A stretch of 45,945 bases of DNA from an uncultured Lachnospiraceae bacterium (GCA_947564735.1 CANOEC010000032.1:1-45945); one strand, 5' to 3'; shown: positions 34,902 to 43,418, numbered from the stretch's first letter. Numbers and translations: made by a program. Notes: generated by a model not told the origin, from the sequence alone.

Positions 34902-35876
34902 ATGGCGAAGGAAATCAAAACGATTGGTGTTCTGACAAGCGGCGGCGATGCGCCGGGCATGAATGCAGCCATCCGTGCGGTGGTCAGGAAGGCGCTTGCG
35001 AACGGCGTTAAGGTTAAGGGAATCAAGAAAGGCTATCGCGGTCTTTTGAATGAGGAAATCATAGATTTGGAGAGATGGTCGGTATCCGATACGATCCAGC
35101 AGGGCGGAACAATCTTAGGTACGGCGCGCTGTTCGGAGTTCCGCACGGAAGAGGGGCAGAAGAAGGGCGCGGATATCTGTCATAAGCATGGAATTGACGG
35201 TCTTATTGTCATCGGCGGCGACGGTTCTTACCGTGGTGCGCAGGCGCTTGCCAAACATGGGATTAATACGATAGGCATTCCGGGAACGATTGACCTAGAT
35301 ATCGCATGTACAGAGTATACGATCGGTTTTGATACGGCAGTCAACACGGCAATGCAGGCGATTGATAAGATAAGGGACACGTCTTCCTCCCATGAGCGGT
35401 GCAGTATTATCGAGGTTATGGGCAGGAATGCGGGCTATATTGCACTCTGGTGTGGGATTGCCAATGGAGCGGAGGATATTTTGCTGCCGGAGAAATATGA
35501 TTATAATGAGCAGCAGATTATCAACAATATCATAGCCAGCAGAAAGCGCGGCAAGACGCATCATATCATTATCAATGCCGAGGGAATCGGGCATTCTACT
35601 TCTATGGCAAGACGTATTGAGGCGGCTACCGGTATGGAGACGAGAGCGACCATATTGGGTTATATGCAGCGTGGAGGTTCTCCTACGTGTAAAGACCGTT
35701 ATTATGCGTCGATTATGGGCGCTTATGCGGCGGATATCCTCTGCGAAGGCAAGAGCAACCGCGTAGTGGGGTACCAGCACGGTGTGTTCCTCGATTTTGA
35801 TATTGAGGAGGCGTTGAACATGCAGAAGGATATTCATGAGTATGAATATCAGGTTGCCAGAATTTTGGCTGTTTAG
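34902..35876 (+). CDS. pfkA: 6-phosphofructokinase, ATP-dependent type
   Basis: Glycolytic enzyme phosphorylating fructose-6-phosphate. The 324-residue length fits group A PFK. The ATP site GGDGS is at 105-109, with the serine after the second glycine typical of ATP use rather than pyrophosphate. The catalytic loop reads PGTIDLDIACTEYTIGFDTA: the base D131 and D133 are kept but the usual Asn between them (TIDND) is Leu132. MGRNAGYIALW carries the substrate arginine; PILGYMQRGGSPT-type sequence is present near 245. The Leu substitution looks like a clade feature, not damage. Start ATG 34902 follows AAAGGCATGGTG. Confidence 0.95.
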   Translation: MAKEIKTIGVLTSGGDAPGMNAAIRAVVRKALANGVKVKGIKKGYRGLLNEEIIDLERWSVSDTIQQGGTILGTARCSEFRTEEGQKKGADICHKHGIDGLIVIGGDGSYRGAQALAKHGINTIGIPGTIDLDIACTEYTIGFDTAVNTAMQAIDKIRDTSSSHERCSIIEVMGRNAGYIALWCGIANGAEDILLPEKYDYNEQQIINNIIASRKRGKTHHIIINAEGIGHSTSMARRIEAATGMETRATILGYMQRGGSPTCKDRYYASIMGAYAADILCEGKSNRVVGYQHGVFLDFDIEEALNMQKDIHEYEYQVARILAV

Positions 35877-35965
35877 TATAGAAATATGGAAAGAAACAGT
35901 TGATTATCTGTATTGATATAGAATCGGATTGGCTGTGTTGTATGTTGAATATGGATTGACTTTAG

Positions 35966-35988
35966 AGGCTTGGCAGACCGCCAAGCCT
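35966..35988 (+). terminator. Hairpin after pfkA, probable terminator
   Basis: Perfect 9-bp stem AGGCTTGGC/GCCAAGCCT (35966-35974 with 35980-35988) with a 5-base loop, 90 bases after the stop codon. The T-run is poor. Confidence 0.45.
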
Positions 35989-36053
35989 TGTGCAATTATG
36001 CAAATACATCAGTTTTTATGTTATATTTTTCAAGTCGAAGAAAGGTGATTAAA

Positions 36054-36215
36054 ATGGAGAAGTATAAAATGCGCGTGTTATTTGACATAGATAATGCTTG
36101 AATATGTGATGCCACAATTTGTAATAGACAAAACAGGAAAAGTATGGTAGATGAGTTTGCCAGAGAAATATTAGACAGAGAAGTAAATGGAATTGCAACA
36201 TTCCATCGGAATTAA
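36054..36215 (+). pseudogene. 54-codon frame broken by one TGA
   Basis: GAAGAAAGGTGATTAAA precedes ATG 36054. The frame reads MEKYKMRVLFDIDNA, then TGA at 36099-36101, then continues open for 37 more codons (landmark MVDEFAREILDREVNGIATFHRN) to TAA at 36213-36215. The two parts share the frame, and the ribosome site is good. It is either a decaying small gene with a nonsense mutation or a 15-residue peptide by chance. No family recognised. It occupies most of the 510-base gap between pfkA and the methyltransferase. Confidence 0.3.
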
Positions 36216-36221
36216 AAAGTG

Positions 36222-36343
36222 ACCGTTATTGACATGGTGGCAAATGGAATATGGTTAAATTTAGATTTAACAGAATGTTGGCGTGTGATAACCGTTTTCG
36301 TTATGCTTTTTTGAGGCATCACTTATGTCAATAAATAACGGGT
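36222..36343. repeat. Imperfect inverted repeats, possible small element
   Basis: ACCGTTATTGACAT (36222-36235) faces ATGTCAATAAATAACGGGT (36325-36343), its reverse complement apart from short insertions (AT or AA plus one G). They enclose about 90 bases of AT-rich non-coding DNA. This layout could be a miniature inverted-repeat element or its remnant. Confidence 0.3.
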
Positions 36344-36386
36344 GAAAAATAGCACAAGAAATATAAAAACACATAAGGAGAGAAAC

Positions 36387-37319
36387 ATGATTACAAGCTA
36401 TAACAACCGTTCTGTCAGAGAGGTCATGCAGCTTACCCAGAAGGCGAAAGCGCGTAGCAAGGAAGGACTTTTTGTGGCGGAGGGAATTAAGATGTTTGAA
36501 GAGGCGCCGCTGAAACGGATTGAGAAGGTATATCTATCCGAGCGCGTGGAAAAGGAGCTGCATGATAAGTATGATAAAAAATTAAATCAACTTTTATGCG
36601 AGGTTGTGGCTGATGATGTGTTCCTTAAGATGTCCGACACGAAGACACCGCAGGGAATTCTTTGTCTGGTCAAACAGTTCCGATATAATATAGAAGAGAT
36701 ACTTGCTGGAAAAAGCCGTACCAAAGCGGCAGGAATGAGCATTGTGATGAACACGCAGACAGGGAGCGGAGAAGGTGCGGTTAAGGAAGAGAAGGCAGAA
36801 AAGGCGGCGAATGCGATAGGCGTAGATACGGAAGGAAAAAGTTCAACAAGTAAAAATGAAAAACAGAAGTTATTTATTGTTTTGGAGAATCTGCAGGATC
36901 CGGGCAATCTTGGAACAATCTTTCGGGCGGGAGAAGCGGCGGGGGTAGACGGTATTATTATGAGCAGACAGACGGTGGATATTTATAATCCCAAGACGAT
37001 CCGTTCGACGATGGGCTCTATCTACAGAGTACCTTTTCTATATACGGACGATTTGTGCGGAACAATCCGCATGATGCAGAAGCAGGGGATTGATGTGTAT
37101 GCGGCGCAGCTGCATGCGGACAAATATTATGACGAATATGATTATCGAAGAAGCTGCGCGTTTCTGATTGGCAATGAAGGAAATGGGTTGTCGGAAGAAG
37201 CGACGGCATGTGCGGACGCGTATCTGAAGATTCCGATGAAGGGAAAGGTGGAGTCTCTCAATGCGGCGGTGGCATCTTCGATACTGTTGTATGAAGCGTT
37301 CAGACAGAGAAGATATTAG
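36387..37319 (+). CDS. SpoU/TrmH-family RNA 2'-O-methyltransferase
   Basis: SPOUT-class methyltransferase of 310 residues that probably methylates a ribose in rRNA or tRNA using S-adenosylmethionine. N-terminal substrate-binding domain (RSKEGLFVAEGIKMFEEAP). The C-terminal knotted domain has the three motifs LENLQDPGNLGTIFRAGEAAG, FLIGNEGNGLSEE and PMKGKVESLNAAVASSILLYEA (landmarks only). Unusually about 50 polar, low-complexity residues rich in Lys, Glu, Ala, Gly and Ser (about 105-157) are inserted between the two domains. ATG 36387 follows AAGGAGAGAAAC; the upstream frame from 36342 is rejected. Target nucleotide unknown. Confidence 0.92.
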   Translation: MITSYNNRSVREVMQLTQKAKARSKEGLFVAEGIKMFEEAPLKRIEKVYLSERVEKELHDKYDKKLNQLLCEVVADDVFLKMSDTKTPQGILCLVKQFRYNIEEILAGKSRTKAAGMSIVMNTQTGSGEGAVKEEKAEKAANAIGVDTEGKSSTSKNEKQKLFIVLENLQDPGNLGTIFRAGEAAGVDGIIMSRQTVDIYNPKTIRSTMGSIYRVPFLYTDDLCGTIRMMQKQGIDVYAAQLHADKYYDEYDYRRSCAFLIGNEGNGLSEEATACADAYLKIPMKGKVESLNAAVASSILLYEAFRQRRY

Positions 37320-37389
37320 AATATAATAGGTGTTATTCAAAAGATATTGCGAGTTATTTATAAGATATTAGAAGGAGGGGATTTGCGTG

Positions 37390-37428
37390 ATGGCTGTAGA
37401 CTGTTTGGAATATGAAAAAATGTGTTAA
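37390..37428 (+). CDS. Possible 12-residue leader peptide
   Basis: AGAAGGAGGGG ends 9 bases before ATG 37390, which opens 12 codons (MAVDCLEYEKMC) to TAA 37426-37428. The ribosome site is strong for so short a frame. It lies 120 bases upstream of proC and could be a translated leader. Imperfect 17-base tandem repeats (about 37490-37535) lie between it and proC. Confidence 0.2.
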   Translation: MAVDCLEYEKMC

Positions 37429-37549
37429 ATCATGATTTAATGCGAAAATGATTCCATAGAAGTTACGGATTGATACATAACGAGTGAAATGGTAACGGTG
37501 TGGAATAGTAACGGTGTAGGATAATAATGGTGCAGAAATGGAGAAAAAA

Positions 37550-38344
37550 ATGAAAATAGGATTTATCGGTCTGGGAAATATGGCGAAGGCAATTATTGGC
37601 GGTATGCTGCAAAACGAAATGGTACAGCCGGGTGATATCGTCGGGATGGCTAAGACGGCGGCGACAAGGCAGAAGGTAGGAGAAGAGTATGGTATCAAAA
37701 TTAGGGAGAGCAATGCAGGCGTTGCAAAAGAAGCAGATGTTATTGTACTTGCCGTGAAGCCGCAATTTTTGCAGGAGGTCATCGAAGAAATCCGTGAGGA
37801 AGTATCTCTTAGCAAGCTGGTAATCAGTATTGCAGCAGGAAAGTCAATAGCATGGCTGGAGGAGAGTTTTGACAAGCCGGTCAGACTGGTTCGGTGTATG
37901 CCCAATACGCCGGCGCTTGTTGGCGCAGGATGCACAGGGGTATGCGTTAACATGCAGACCAGTCAGGAACAGATAGATTACAGCATGAAATTGATGGAGA
38001 GTTTTGGCAAAGCAATTCTCGTGCCGGAACGTCTCATGGATGCGGTAGGCGCGGTCAGCGGCAGCTCTCCGGCATATGTATTCATGTTTATTGAGGCAAT
38101 GGCTGATGCGGCGGTGGCTGCAGGAATGCCGAGAACGCAGGCGTATGAATTTGCCGCGCAGGCGGTTTACGGTTCTGCGAAGCTGGTTCTTGAGAGCGGG
38201 AAGCATCCCGGAGAGTTGAAGGATATGGTCTGCTCGCCGGGCGGAACGACGATACAGGGGGTACGTGTTCTGGAGGAAAGAGGAATGCGAGGGGCAGTCA
38301 TGGACGCTCTCCTTGCCACGGTAGAGCAGTCTAAGAAGCTGTGA
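37550..38344 (+). CDS. proC: Pyrroline-5-carboxylate reductase
   Basis: Last enzyme of proline synthesis, reducing 1-pyrroline-5-carboxylate with NAD(P)H in the cytoplasm. The 264-residue length is standard. The Rossmann motif GFIGLGNMAKAI is at 4-15, VILAVKPQ-type strand near 67-74, RCMPNTPALVGAG near 117-129, and the dimer-forming signature PGGTTIQGVRVLEERG near 228-243. ATG 37550 has TGGAG 6 to 7 bases upstream; ATG 37538 is in frame but lacks a ribosome site. No other proline gene is in view. Confidence 0.96.
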   Translation: MKIGFIGLGNMAKAIIGGMLQNEMVQPGDIVGMAKTAATRQKVGEEYGIKIRESNAGVAKEADVIVLAVKPQFLQEVIEEIREEVSLSKLVISIAAGKSIAWLEESFDKPVRLVRCMPNTPALVGAGCTGVCVNMQTSQEQIDYSMKLMESFGKAILVPERLMDAVGAVSGSSPAYVFMFIEAMADAAVAAGMPRTQAYEFAAQAVYGSAKLVLESGKHPGELKDMVCSPGGTTIQGVRVLEERGMRGAVMDALLATVEQSKKL

Positions 38345-38476
38345 GTGGAGACAGTCAGTCTGAAACGATGGAATAAAATTGTAATATATGTGACAAAATA
38401 ACAGGCGTATCCGGAACAAAAAAAGTTGTGAAAACCGACGTAAAACAGGCATAAAGGCAGGACATGCCGCATAAAC

Positions 38477-38505
38477 TTGACAAAGAATAGGTGTTTTGCT
38501 AAAAT
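38477..38505 (+). promoter_or_regulatory. Strong sigma-A promoter for the SleB-type hydrolase gene
   Basis: Consensus TTGACA (38477-38482), 17-base spacer, TAAAAT (38500-38505) with extended TGC. About 95 bases upstream of ATG 38600. A housekeeping-type promoter suggests expression in growing cells rather than only in sporulation. Confidence 0.7.
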
Positions 38506-38599
38506 TATCCAAAACTTGTGAGTTAACAATTTTGTAATATTTTAGTATTATGGTATTAACATTGGGGAATTACCGGGGAAGTAGTGGAGGATGGTACTT

Positions 38600-39679
38600 A
38601 TGCTGAAAGGCAGAAAGCTGTTTGTCCTGCTTGCGGGTCTTATTCTTTGTCTGGGGATGGCAGGAGCGCCTGCTATGAAGGCTGAGGCTGCCGGTCAGAA
38701 GGAATATCTGGATTCCTTGAGCGTCGGGATATCACAGATTATTGATCCGACTACGGGGACTGATAATGAGCAGGCAATCAAAGAATTGACAGAACTGGCG
38801 CAGTCTAACAAACCGCAGGTGGCGGAAGAATCCGATTTGGTGATGGTGAATGTGCAGGTGGCAATGAATGTGAGGGCAGAAGCCAGCGAGGAGTCGGATA
38901 AGGTCGGTGTACTGTACAAGGATTGCGGCGGCAGGATATTGGAGCGTAAAGACGGTTGGACCAGATTAAAAAGCGGTGATTTGATTGGCTGGGCAAGCGA
39001 TGAATATCTTCTTTTCGGAGAAGAAGCCGAGGCAATGGCGGATGATGTCGGGAATCTGATTGTCACGATTGAGACAGAGATATTGCGTGTGCGCGATGAG
39101 CCGAGCACGGATGCAGAGGTAGTCGGGCTCCTGACGGGTGACGATGAGCTGGAAATCATAGAGTTTATTAATGATGACTGGATTAGCGTTGAATATGAAG
39201 AAGAGACAAGATATGTTTCTTCAGAATTTGTGGATGTGGATTTTCATATTGATGAAGGTGAGACGCTGGCGGCAATCAGGATAAGGGAAGAGGAAGAGCG
39301 TCAGGCGAAGCTGACGGCGAACCAAGGTGCGGTTGTGGTCGGCGGCGATGATTTGCGGCTGTTGGCGGCGTTGATTCAGTGTGAAGCCGGAAGCGAGACC
39401 TATAACGGCAAACTGGCGGTAGGCGCAGTTGTTATGAATCGTGTCAGAAGCGGTGCGTATCCTAATACCATATCGGGCGTTATATTTGCATCGGGGCAGT
39501 TTACGCCGGCATTGAACGGAAAAGTTGCAAGGGTATATACCAATGGTAATATTCTGGACAGCTGTTACGAGGCGGCGCAGGCGGCGATTAACGGAGAGAC
39601 CAACGTAGGCGGTGCGACGCACTTTAGGAGAGCGGGCAATCACGAAGGTCTTTTGATAGACCATCAGGTATTTTGGTAG
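38600..39679 (+). CDS. Secreted cell wall hydrolase, SleB-type with two SH3 domains
   Basis: Exported protein of 359 residues. Signal peptide at 1-31 (basic start, hydrophobic core LFVLLAGLILCLGMAG, AEAA cleavage region). Two bacterial SH3-like domains at about 75-135 (VNVRAEASEESDKVGVL) and 150-210 (LRVRDEPSTDAEVVGLL) should bind wall material. The C-terminal Hydrolase_2 domain (about 250-359) starts LAALIQCEAGSETYNGKLAVGAVVMNRV, where the Glu of CEAG is the likely catalytic residue; it ends HFRRAGNHEG and IDHQVFW. SleB-type enzymes are lytic transglycosylases active in spore germination, but the vegetative-type promoter argues for general wall turnover. GGAGG at 38586-38590 sets the start. 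Confidence 0.92.
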   Translation: MLKGRKLFVLLAGLILCLGMAGAPAMKAEAAGQKEYLDSLSVGISQIIDPTTGTDNEQAIKELTELAQSNKPQVAEESDLVMVNVQVAMNVRAEASEESDKVGVLYKDCGGRILERKDGWTRLKSGDLIGWASDEYLLFGEEAEAMADDVGNLIVTIETEILRVRDEPSTDAEVVGLLTGDDELEIIEFINDDWISVEYEEETRYVSSEFVDVDFHIDEGETLAAIRIREEEERQAKLTANQGAVVVGGDDLRLLAALIQCEAGSETYNGKLAVGAVVMNRVRSGAYPNTISGVIFASGQFTPALNGKVARVYTNGNILDSCYEAAQAAINGETNVGGATHFRRAGNHEGLLIDHQVFW

Positions 39680-39713
39680 TACTTGTCAGATGGAGTAGAA
39701 TATAGTAGAATGA

Positions 39714-39757
39714 AGTGTAGCTGTGAAACATGATATGATAGGTGGAGCAGCTACACT
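39714..39757. repeat. Inverted repeat between the hydrolase and nfeD
   Basis: Perfect 10-bp arms AGTGTAGCTG/CAGCTACACT (39714-39723 with 39748-39757) with a 24-base loop. No T-run. It could be an operator or a mRNA-end hairpin. Confidence 0.45.
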
Positions 39758-39808
39758 ATGTATATTGTGGGAATTATGCGTATACTAAGAGAAAAGGAGT
39801 GAGGACTG

Positions 39809-40267
39809 ATGGCTTTTTTGGCTGATTTAAGTATGACTGTATTTTGGCTGGTTGTTCTTGTGGCATTGGTCATTATAGAATTGCTTACGATGGGACTCAC
39901 GACTGTCTGGTTTGCAGGCGGCGCACTTGTGGCGACGATTGCGGCGTTGTTCCATGCACCGCTTTTTTTGCAGATTATTCTCTTTCTGGTCGTATCAGCC
40001 GTACTGTTATTTTTTACAAGACCGCTTGCGGTCAAGTATTTTAACAAGGACAGAGTCAGAACCAATGCGGAGAGTCTGGTTGGGCGTCAGGCGATCGTGA
40101 TTAGCGAGATTGATAATCTACAGGGAATCGGTCAGGTCAATGTGGGCGGCATGGAATGGTCGGCAAGAACCAGAGTAGACGGTGTGAGGCTGCCGGTTGG
40201 CACAGTGACTACCGTATTGGCAATTAATGGCGTAAAGCTGGTCGTAGAAGAAAGAAAAGAGGTATAG
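39809..40267 (+). CDS. nfeD: NfeD-family membrane protein
   Basis: Protein of 152 residues with about three membrane helices (landmarks VFWLVVLVALVIIELLTMG, LVATIAALFHAPLFLQIILFLVVSAVLLFF) followed by a soluble OB-fold domain at about 80-150 (ESLVGRQAIVISEID, VGGMEWSAR). NfeD proteins pair with SPFH/stomatin proteins and are thought to help organise membrane microdomains. AAAAGGAGTGAGGACTG precedes ATG 39809. The next gene, an SPFH protein, starts 2 bases after its stop, so they are co-transcribed and probably interact. Confidence 0.92.
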   Translation: MAFLADLSMTVFWLVVLVALVIIELLTMGLTTVWFAGGALVATIAALFHAPLFLQIILFLVVSAVLLFFTRPLAVKYFNKDRVRTNAESLVGRQAIVISEIDNLQGIGQVNVGGMEWSARTRVDGVRLPVGTVTTVLAINGVKLVVEERKEV

Positions 40268-40269
40268 AA

Positions 40270-41190
40270 ATGGGTGGAATTATCGCATTAGTAGTTGTTT
40301 TAATCTTGATTGTACTTATTCTGTTGTCGTGCATCAAGATTGTACCACAGGCACATGCCTACGTTGTAGAGAGATTGGGCGCTTATCAGCAGACATGGTC
40401 TGTGGGGCTTCACATCAAGGTTCCCTTTATTGATAAAGTTGCCAAGCGGGTTGTTTTAAAAGAGCAGGTTGTGGATTTCGCACCGCAGCCGGTTATCACG
40501 AAGGATAATGTAACGATGCGGATTGATACGGTTGTATTTTTCCAGATTACCGACCCGAAGCTGTTTGCATACGGTGTGGAAAATCCGATTATGGCGATTG
40601 AAAATCTGACGGCTACGACCCTGCGTAATATCATTGGTGAGATGGAACTTGACCAGACGTTGACCTCAAGAGAAGTGATTAATACAAAGATGAGAGCTTC
40701 TTTGGATATTGCGACCGACCCTTGGGGCATCAAAGTGAACCGTGTCGAGCTTAAGAATATTATTCCGCCGGCGGCGATACAGGATGCCATGGAGAAACAG
40801 ATGAAGGCGGAGCGTGAACGTCGTGAAGCAATCCTTCGTGCGGAAGGTGAGAAGAAGTCTACTGTCTTAGTTGCGGAAGGTAAGAAAGAGTCTGCAATCT
40901 TGGAGGCGGAGGCTGAGAAGCAGTCTGCAATCCTTCGTGCGGAAGCGCAGAAGGAGAAGATGATACGCGAGGCAGAAGGTGAGGCAGAGGCAATTCTTAA
41001 GGTGCAGCAGGCTACTGCGGACGGTATCAGAATGATTCGTGAGGCAGGTGCAGACGAGTCGGTGCTTAAGATTAAGAGTCTTGAGGCGTTTGAGAAGGCG
41101 GCGGATGGTCAGGCGACCAAGATTATCATTCCTTCCGAAATCCAAGGACTTGCAGGACTTGCATCTTCTGTCAAAGAGGTGTGGAAGTAA
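40270..41190 (+). CDS. qmcA: SPFH/band-7 membrane protein (QmcA-like)
   Basis: Stomatin-like protein of 306 residues. One N-terminal membrane segment at about 3-24 (IALVVVLILIVLILLSCIKIV) anchors it. The SPFH domain spans about 20-190 (VPQAHAYVVERLGAYQQTWSVGLHIKVPFID) with the typical VDFAPQPVITKDNV. A long charged coiled coil follows at about 190-265, made of repeated Ala/Glu units (EAILRAEG, ESAILEAEAEKQ), then a C-terminal ILKIKSLEAFEKAADGQATKIIIPSE block. Such proteins form large oligomeric cages with partner proteases or NfeD. Two bases separate it from nfeD. A terminator follows at 41271. Confidence 0.93.
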   Translation: MGGIIALVVVLILIVLILLSCIKIVPQAHAYVVERLGAYQQTWSVGLHIKVPFIDKVAKRVVLKEQVVDFAPQPVITKDNVTMRIDTVVFFQITDPKLFAYGVENPIMAIENLTATTLRNIIGEMELDQTLTSREVINTKMRASLDIATDPWGIKVNRVELKNIIPPAAIQDAMEKQMKAERERREAILRAEGEKKSTVLVAEGKKESAILEAEAEKQSAILRAEAQKEKMIREAEGEAEAILKVQQATADGIRMIREAGADESVLKIKSLEAFEKAADGQATKIIIPSEIQGLAGLASSVKEVWK

Positions 41191-41270
41191 GTGTTTCTTT
41201 GAAAAAGGATAACACCTGTTTTCGCGACTGGCAGGGGTATTGGAAAGCAGTTGCATGATTTAGAATATTG

Positions 41271-41303
41271 TGGGATGGTTCTGAGGAACCGTCCCATAGT
41301 TTG
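41271..41303 (+). terminator. Terminator after the SPFH gene
   Basis: Stem TGGGATGGTTC/GAACCGTCCCA (41271-41281 with 41285-41295) with one T-G wobble and a 3-base loop, followed by T-rich TAGTTTGTT. Confidence 0.6.
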
Positions 41304-41370
41304 TTGAAAAGGTTTTATGCAGATATTCATATCTATATGCATGGAGTTTAGTTTAGAAAAGAGGGCGATT

Positions 41371-42369
41371 ATGAACTTAGCAGGACGAAGTTTTTTGAAG
41401 CTTTTGGATTTTACGCCGGAAGAAATTACATACATGCTGGATGTGGCAGCGGATTTAAAGGATAAGAAAAAGAAAGGCATTCCCGTGGATATTCACAGGG
41501 GCAAGAACGTGGCGCTTATTTTTGAGAAGACAAGCACAAGGACACGCTGTTCCTTTGAGGTGGCGGCGCACGATCTCGGTATGGGAACGACTTATTTGGA
41601 TCCCTCCGGCTCACAGATTGGAAAGAAAGAGAGCATCGCCGATACGGCGCGGGTGTTAGGACGCATGTTTGAAGGAATCGAATATCGTGGCTTTGAGCAG
41701 GAAATTGTGGAAGAACTGGCGAAATATGCCGGTGTGCCCGTTTGGAACGGCTTGACGAATGAGTTTCATCCCACGCAGATGCTGGCGGATTTTTTGACAA
41801 TCAGAGAGCATTTCGGACATTTGAAGGGGATTAAGCTGACCTACATGGGGGACGCGCGTTATAATATGGGAAATTCCCTGATGGTGGCTTGCGCCAAGAT
41901 GGGAATGCACTTTACCGCCTGTACGACGAAGAAATATTTTCCGGAGGAAGCGCTGGTGCGCACCTGTGAGGAGATTGCTGCGCAGACCGGCGGCAGTATC
42001 AGACTGACTGAGGATGTGGCTGAGGGAGCAGGCGGAGCGGATGTTATTTATACGGATGTGTGGGTTTCCATGGGAGAGCCGGAGGAAGTCTGGAACGAAA
42101 GGCTGCATGACCTGATGCCCTATCAGGTGAATCGTCAAGTGATGGAGTATGCGGGAAAAGATGCTGTATTTATGCATTGCCTGCCTGCCTTTCATGATTT
42201 AAAGACCGGCATCGGCAGGGAAATCAACCAGAAATACGGTGTCAGTGAATTGGAAGTGACGGACGAGGTGTTTGAATCGGAGCAGTCGATTGTATTTGAC
42301 GAGGCGGAAAACCGTATGCATACGATTAAGGCTGTGATGGCGGTGACACTTGGAAAGTATGAAGTATAG
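41371..42369 (+). CDS. argF: Ornithine carbamoyltransferase
   Basis: Cytoplasmic transferase making citrulline from ornithine and carbamoyl phosphate. The 332-residue length fits. The carbamoyl-phosphate loop is [13 protein letters not shown] near 49-61, and [15 protein letters not shown] lies near 131-145. The ornithine-binding [13 protein letters not shown] near 229 and the catalytic cysteine loop [18 protein letters not shown] near 266 separate it from aspartate carbamoyltransferase. ATG 41371 has AGAGGGCGATT upstream; the longer frame from 41317 is rejected. No other arginine gene is adjacent, so biosynthetic (argF) or catabolic (arcB) use cannot be told; lack of arcA/arcC neighbours favours biosynthesis. 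Confidence 0.96.
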   Translation: MNLAGRSFLKLLDFTPEEITYMLDVAADLKDKKKKGIPVDIHRGKNVALIFEKTSTRTRCSFEVAAHDLGMGTTYLDPSGSQIGKKESIADTARVLGRMFEGIEYRGFEQEIVEELAKYAGVPVWNGLTNEFHPTQMLADFLTIREHFGHLKGIKLTYMGDARYNMGNSLMVACAKMGMHFTACTTKKYFPEEALVRTCEEIAAQTGGSIRLTEDVAEGAGGADVIYTDVWVSMGEPEEVWNERLHDLMPYQVNRQVMEYAGKDAVFMHCLPAFHDLKTGIGREINQKYGVSELEVTDEVFESEQSIVFDEAENRMHTIKAVMAVTLGKYEV

Positions 42370-42395
42370 ATGGCAGAGGCATTGATGGATGGATT

Positions 42396-43418
42396 GTGAT
42401 GAGAACAGATAAGACAGATATTCTGACGATGCTCAGAAATAGCGGGGATTATGTGTCGGGGCAGCAGCTTTGCGACCGCTTCGGCGTTACGAGGACGGCA
42501 ATCTGGAAAGTGATAAACCAGTTAAAAGAAGAGGGATATCGGATAGAGTCCGTTTCCGGCAGGGGATATCGTCTGGCGGAAGGACCGGGAGATTTTTTGT
42601 CGCAGAGCGAGATTGCCAGCAGGCTGACTACAAAGTGGGCGGGCTGCAAAGTATACTATTATGATGAAACGGGTTCTACGAATAATGACGCCAAGCGGCT
42701 GGGGGAAGAGGGGGCGCCCCACGGCACCGTAGTGGTGGCGGATGTCCAGAATGCCGGAAAAGGGCGCCGTGGCAGAGGCTGGCAGACGCTGTCAGGAACC
42801 GCCCTTTCTTTTACCATATTGCTGCGCCCCGAATTTGCGCCGGATAAGGCGTCCATGATTACGCTGGTGATGGCGCTCAGTGTGGCGGAGGCGGTGGAAA
42901 GCGTATTAGAGGGCGCACAGGATGCGGTTACGACGATCAAATGGCCCAACGACATCGTATTGAACAAGAAGAAAATTTGCGGGATGCTGACGGAAATGAC
43001 TATGACGCCGGAGATGGACGAGATACAATATATCGTTGTGGGCGCGGGCACCAATGTCAATAATGCCAGTCCGGAAGAGTTTCAAGAAGAAATACGTAAG
43101 ACGGCGACATCCCTAAGGATTGAGACCGGACGGCAGATAGACCGGGCGGACTTGCTTGAACGGATTCTTTTGCGTTTTGAGGATAACTATGATGTGTTCT
43201 TAGAAACCTTGGATATGTCGGGACTCCGGGAGGCTTATCAGAAGCATCTGCAGGGAATAGGCGGTGTGGTGAGAGTGCTGGATCCGGCTGGGGAATATAC
43301 GGGAATCTCACGCGGAATCAATGAGAGAGGCGAACTGCTTGTGGAGAAAGAGGACGGGGAAGTTGTGCGGGTCTATGCCGGTGAAGTGTCGGTAAGAGGC
43401 TTGTATGGATATGTGTAG
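42396..43418 (+). CDS. birA: Biotin--protein ligase with N-terminal repressor domain
   Basis: Bifunctional BirA of 340 residues. It activates biotin and attaches it to carboxylase carrier proteins, and binds DNA to repress biotin genes. The N-terminal winged helix at about 5-60 (LCDRFGVTRTAIWKVINQLKEEGYRIE) indicates the regulatory class. The catalytic domain has GSTNNDAKRLGEEG near 92-105, the biotinyl-AMP loop GKGRRGRGWQT near 124-134, and IKWPNDIVLNKKKICGML near 186. The C-terminal SH3-like domain ends the protein. Either GTG 42396 or ATG 42399 is the start; only a weak GGATGGA precedes. It starts about 27 bases after argF. Confidence 0.95.
   Translation: MMRTDKTDILTMLRNSGDYVSGQQLCDRFGVTRTAIWKVINQLKEEGYRIESVSGRGYRLAEGPGDFLSQSEIASRLTTKWAGCKVYYYDETGSTNNDAKRLGEEGAPHGTVVVADVQNAGKGRRGRGWQTLSGTALSFTILLRPEFAPDKASMITLVMALSVAEAVESVLEGAQDAVTTIKWPNDIVLNKKKICGMLTEMTMTPEMDEIQYIVVGAGTNVNNASPEEFQEEIRKTATSLRIETGRQIDRADLLERILLRFEDNYDVFLETLDMSGLREAYQKHLQGIGGVVRVLDPAGEYTGISRGINERGELLVEKEDGEVVRVYAGEVSVRGLYGYV

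Noticed and set aside
36099-36101. Selenocysteine codon at the in-frame TGA
   Set aside because: No selenocysteine-insertion hairpin is evident just downstream and no selenoprotein family matches; a nonsense mutation is simpler.
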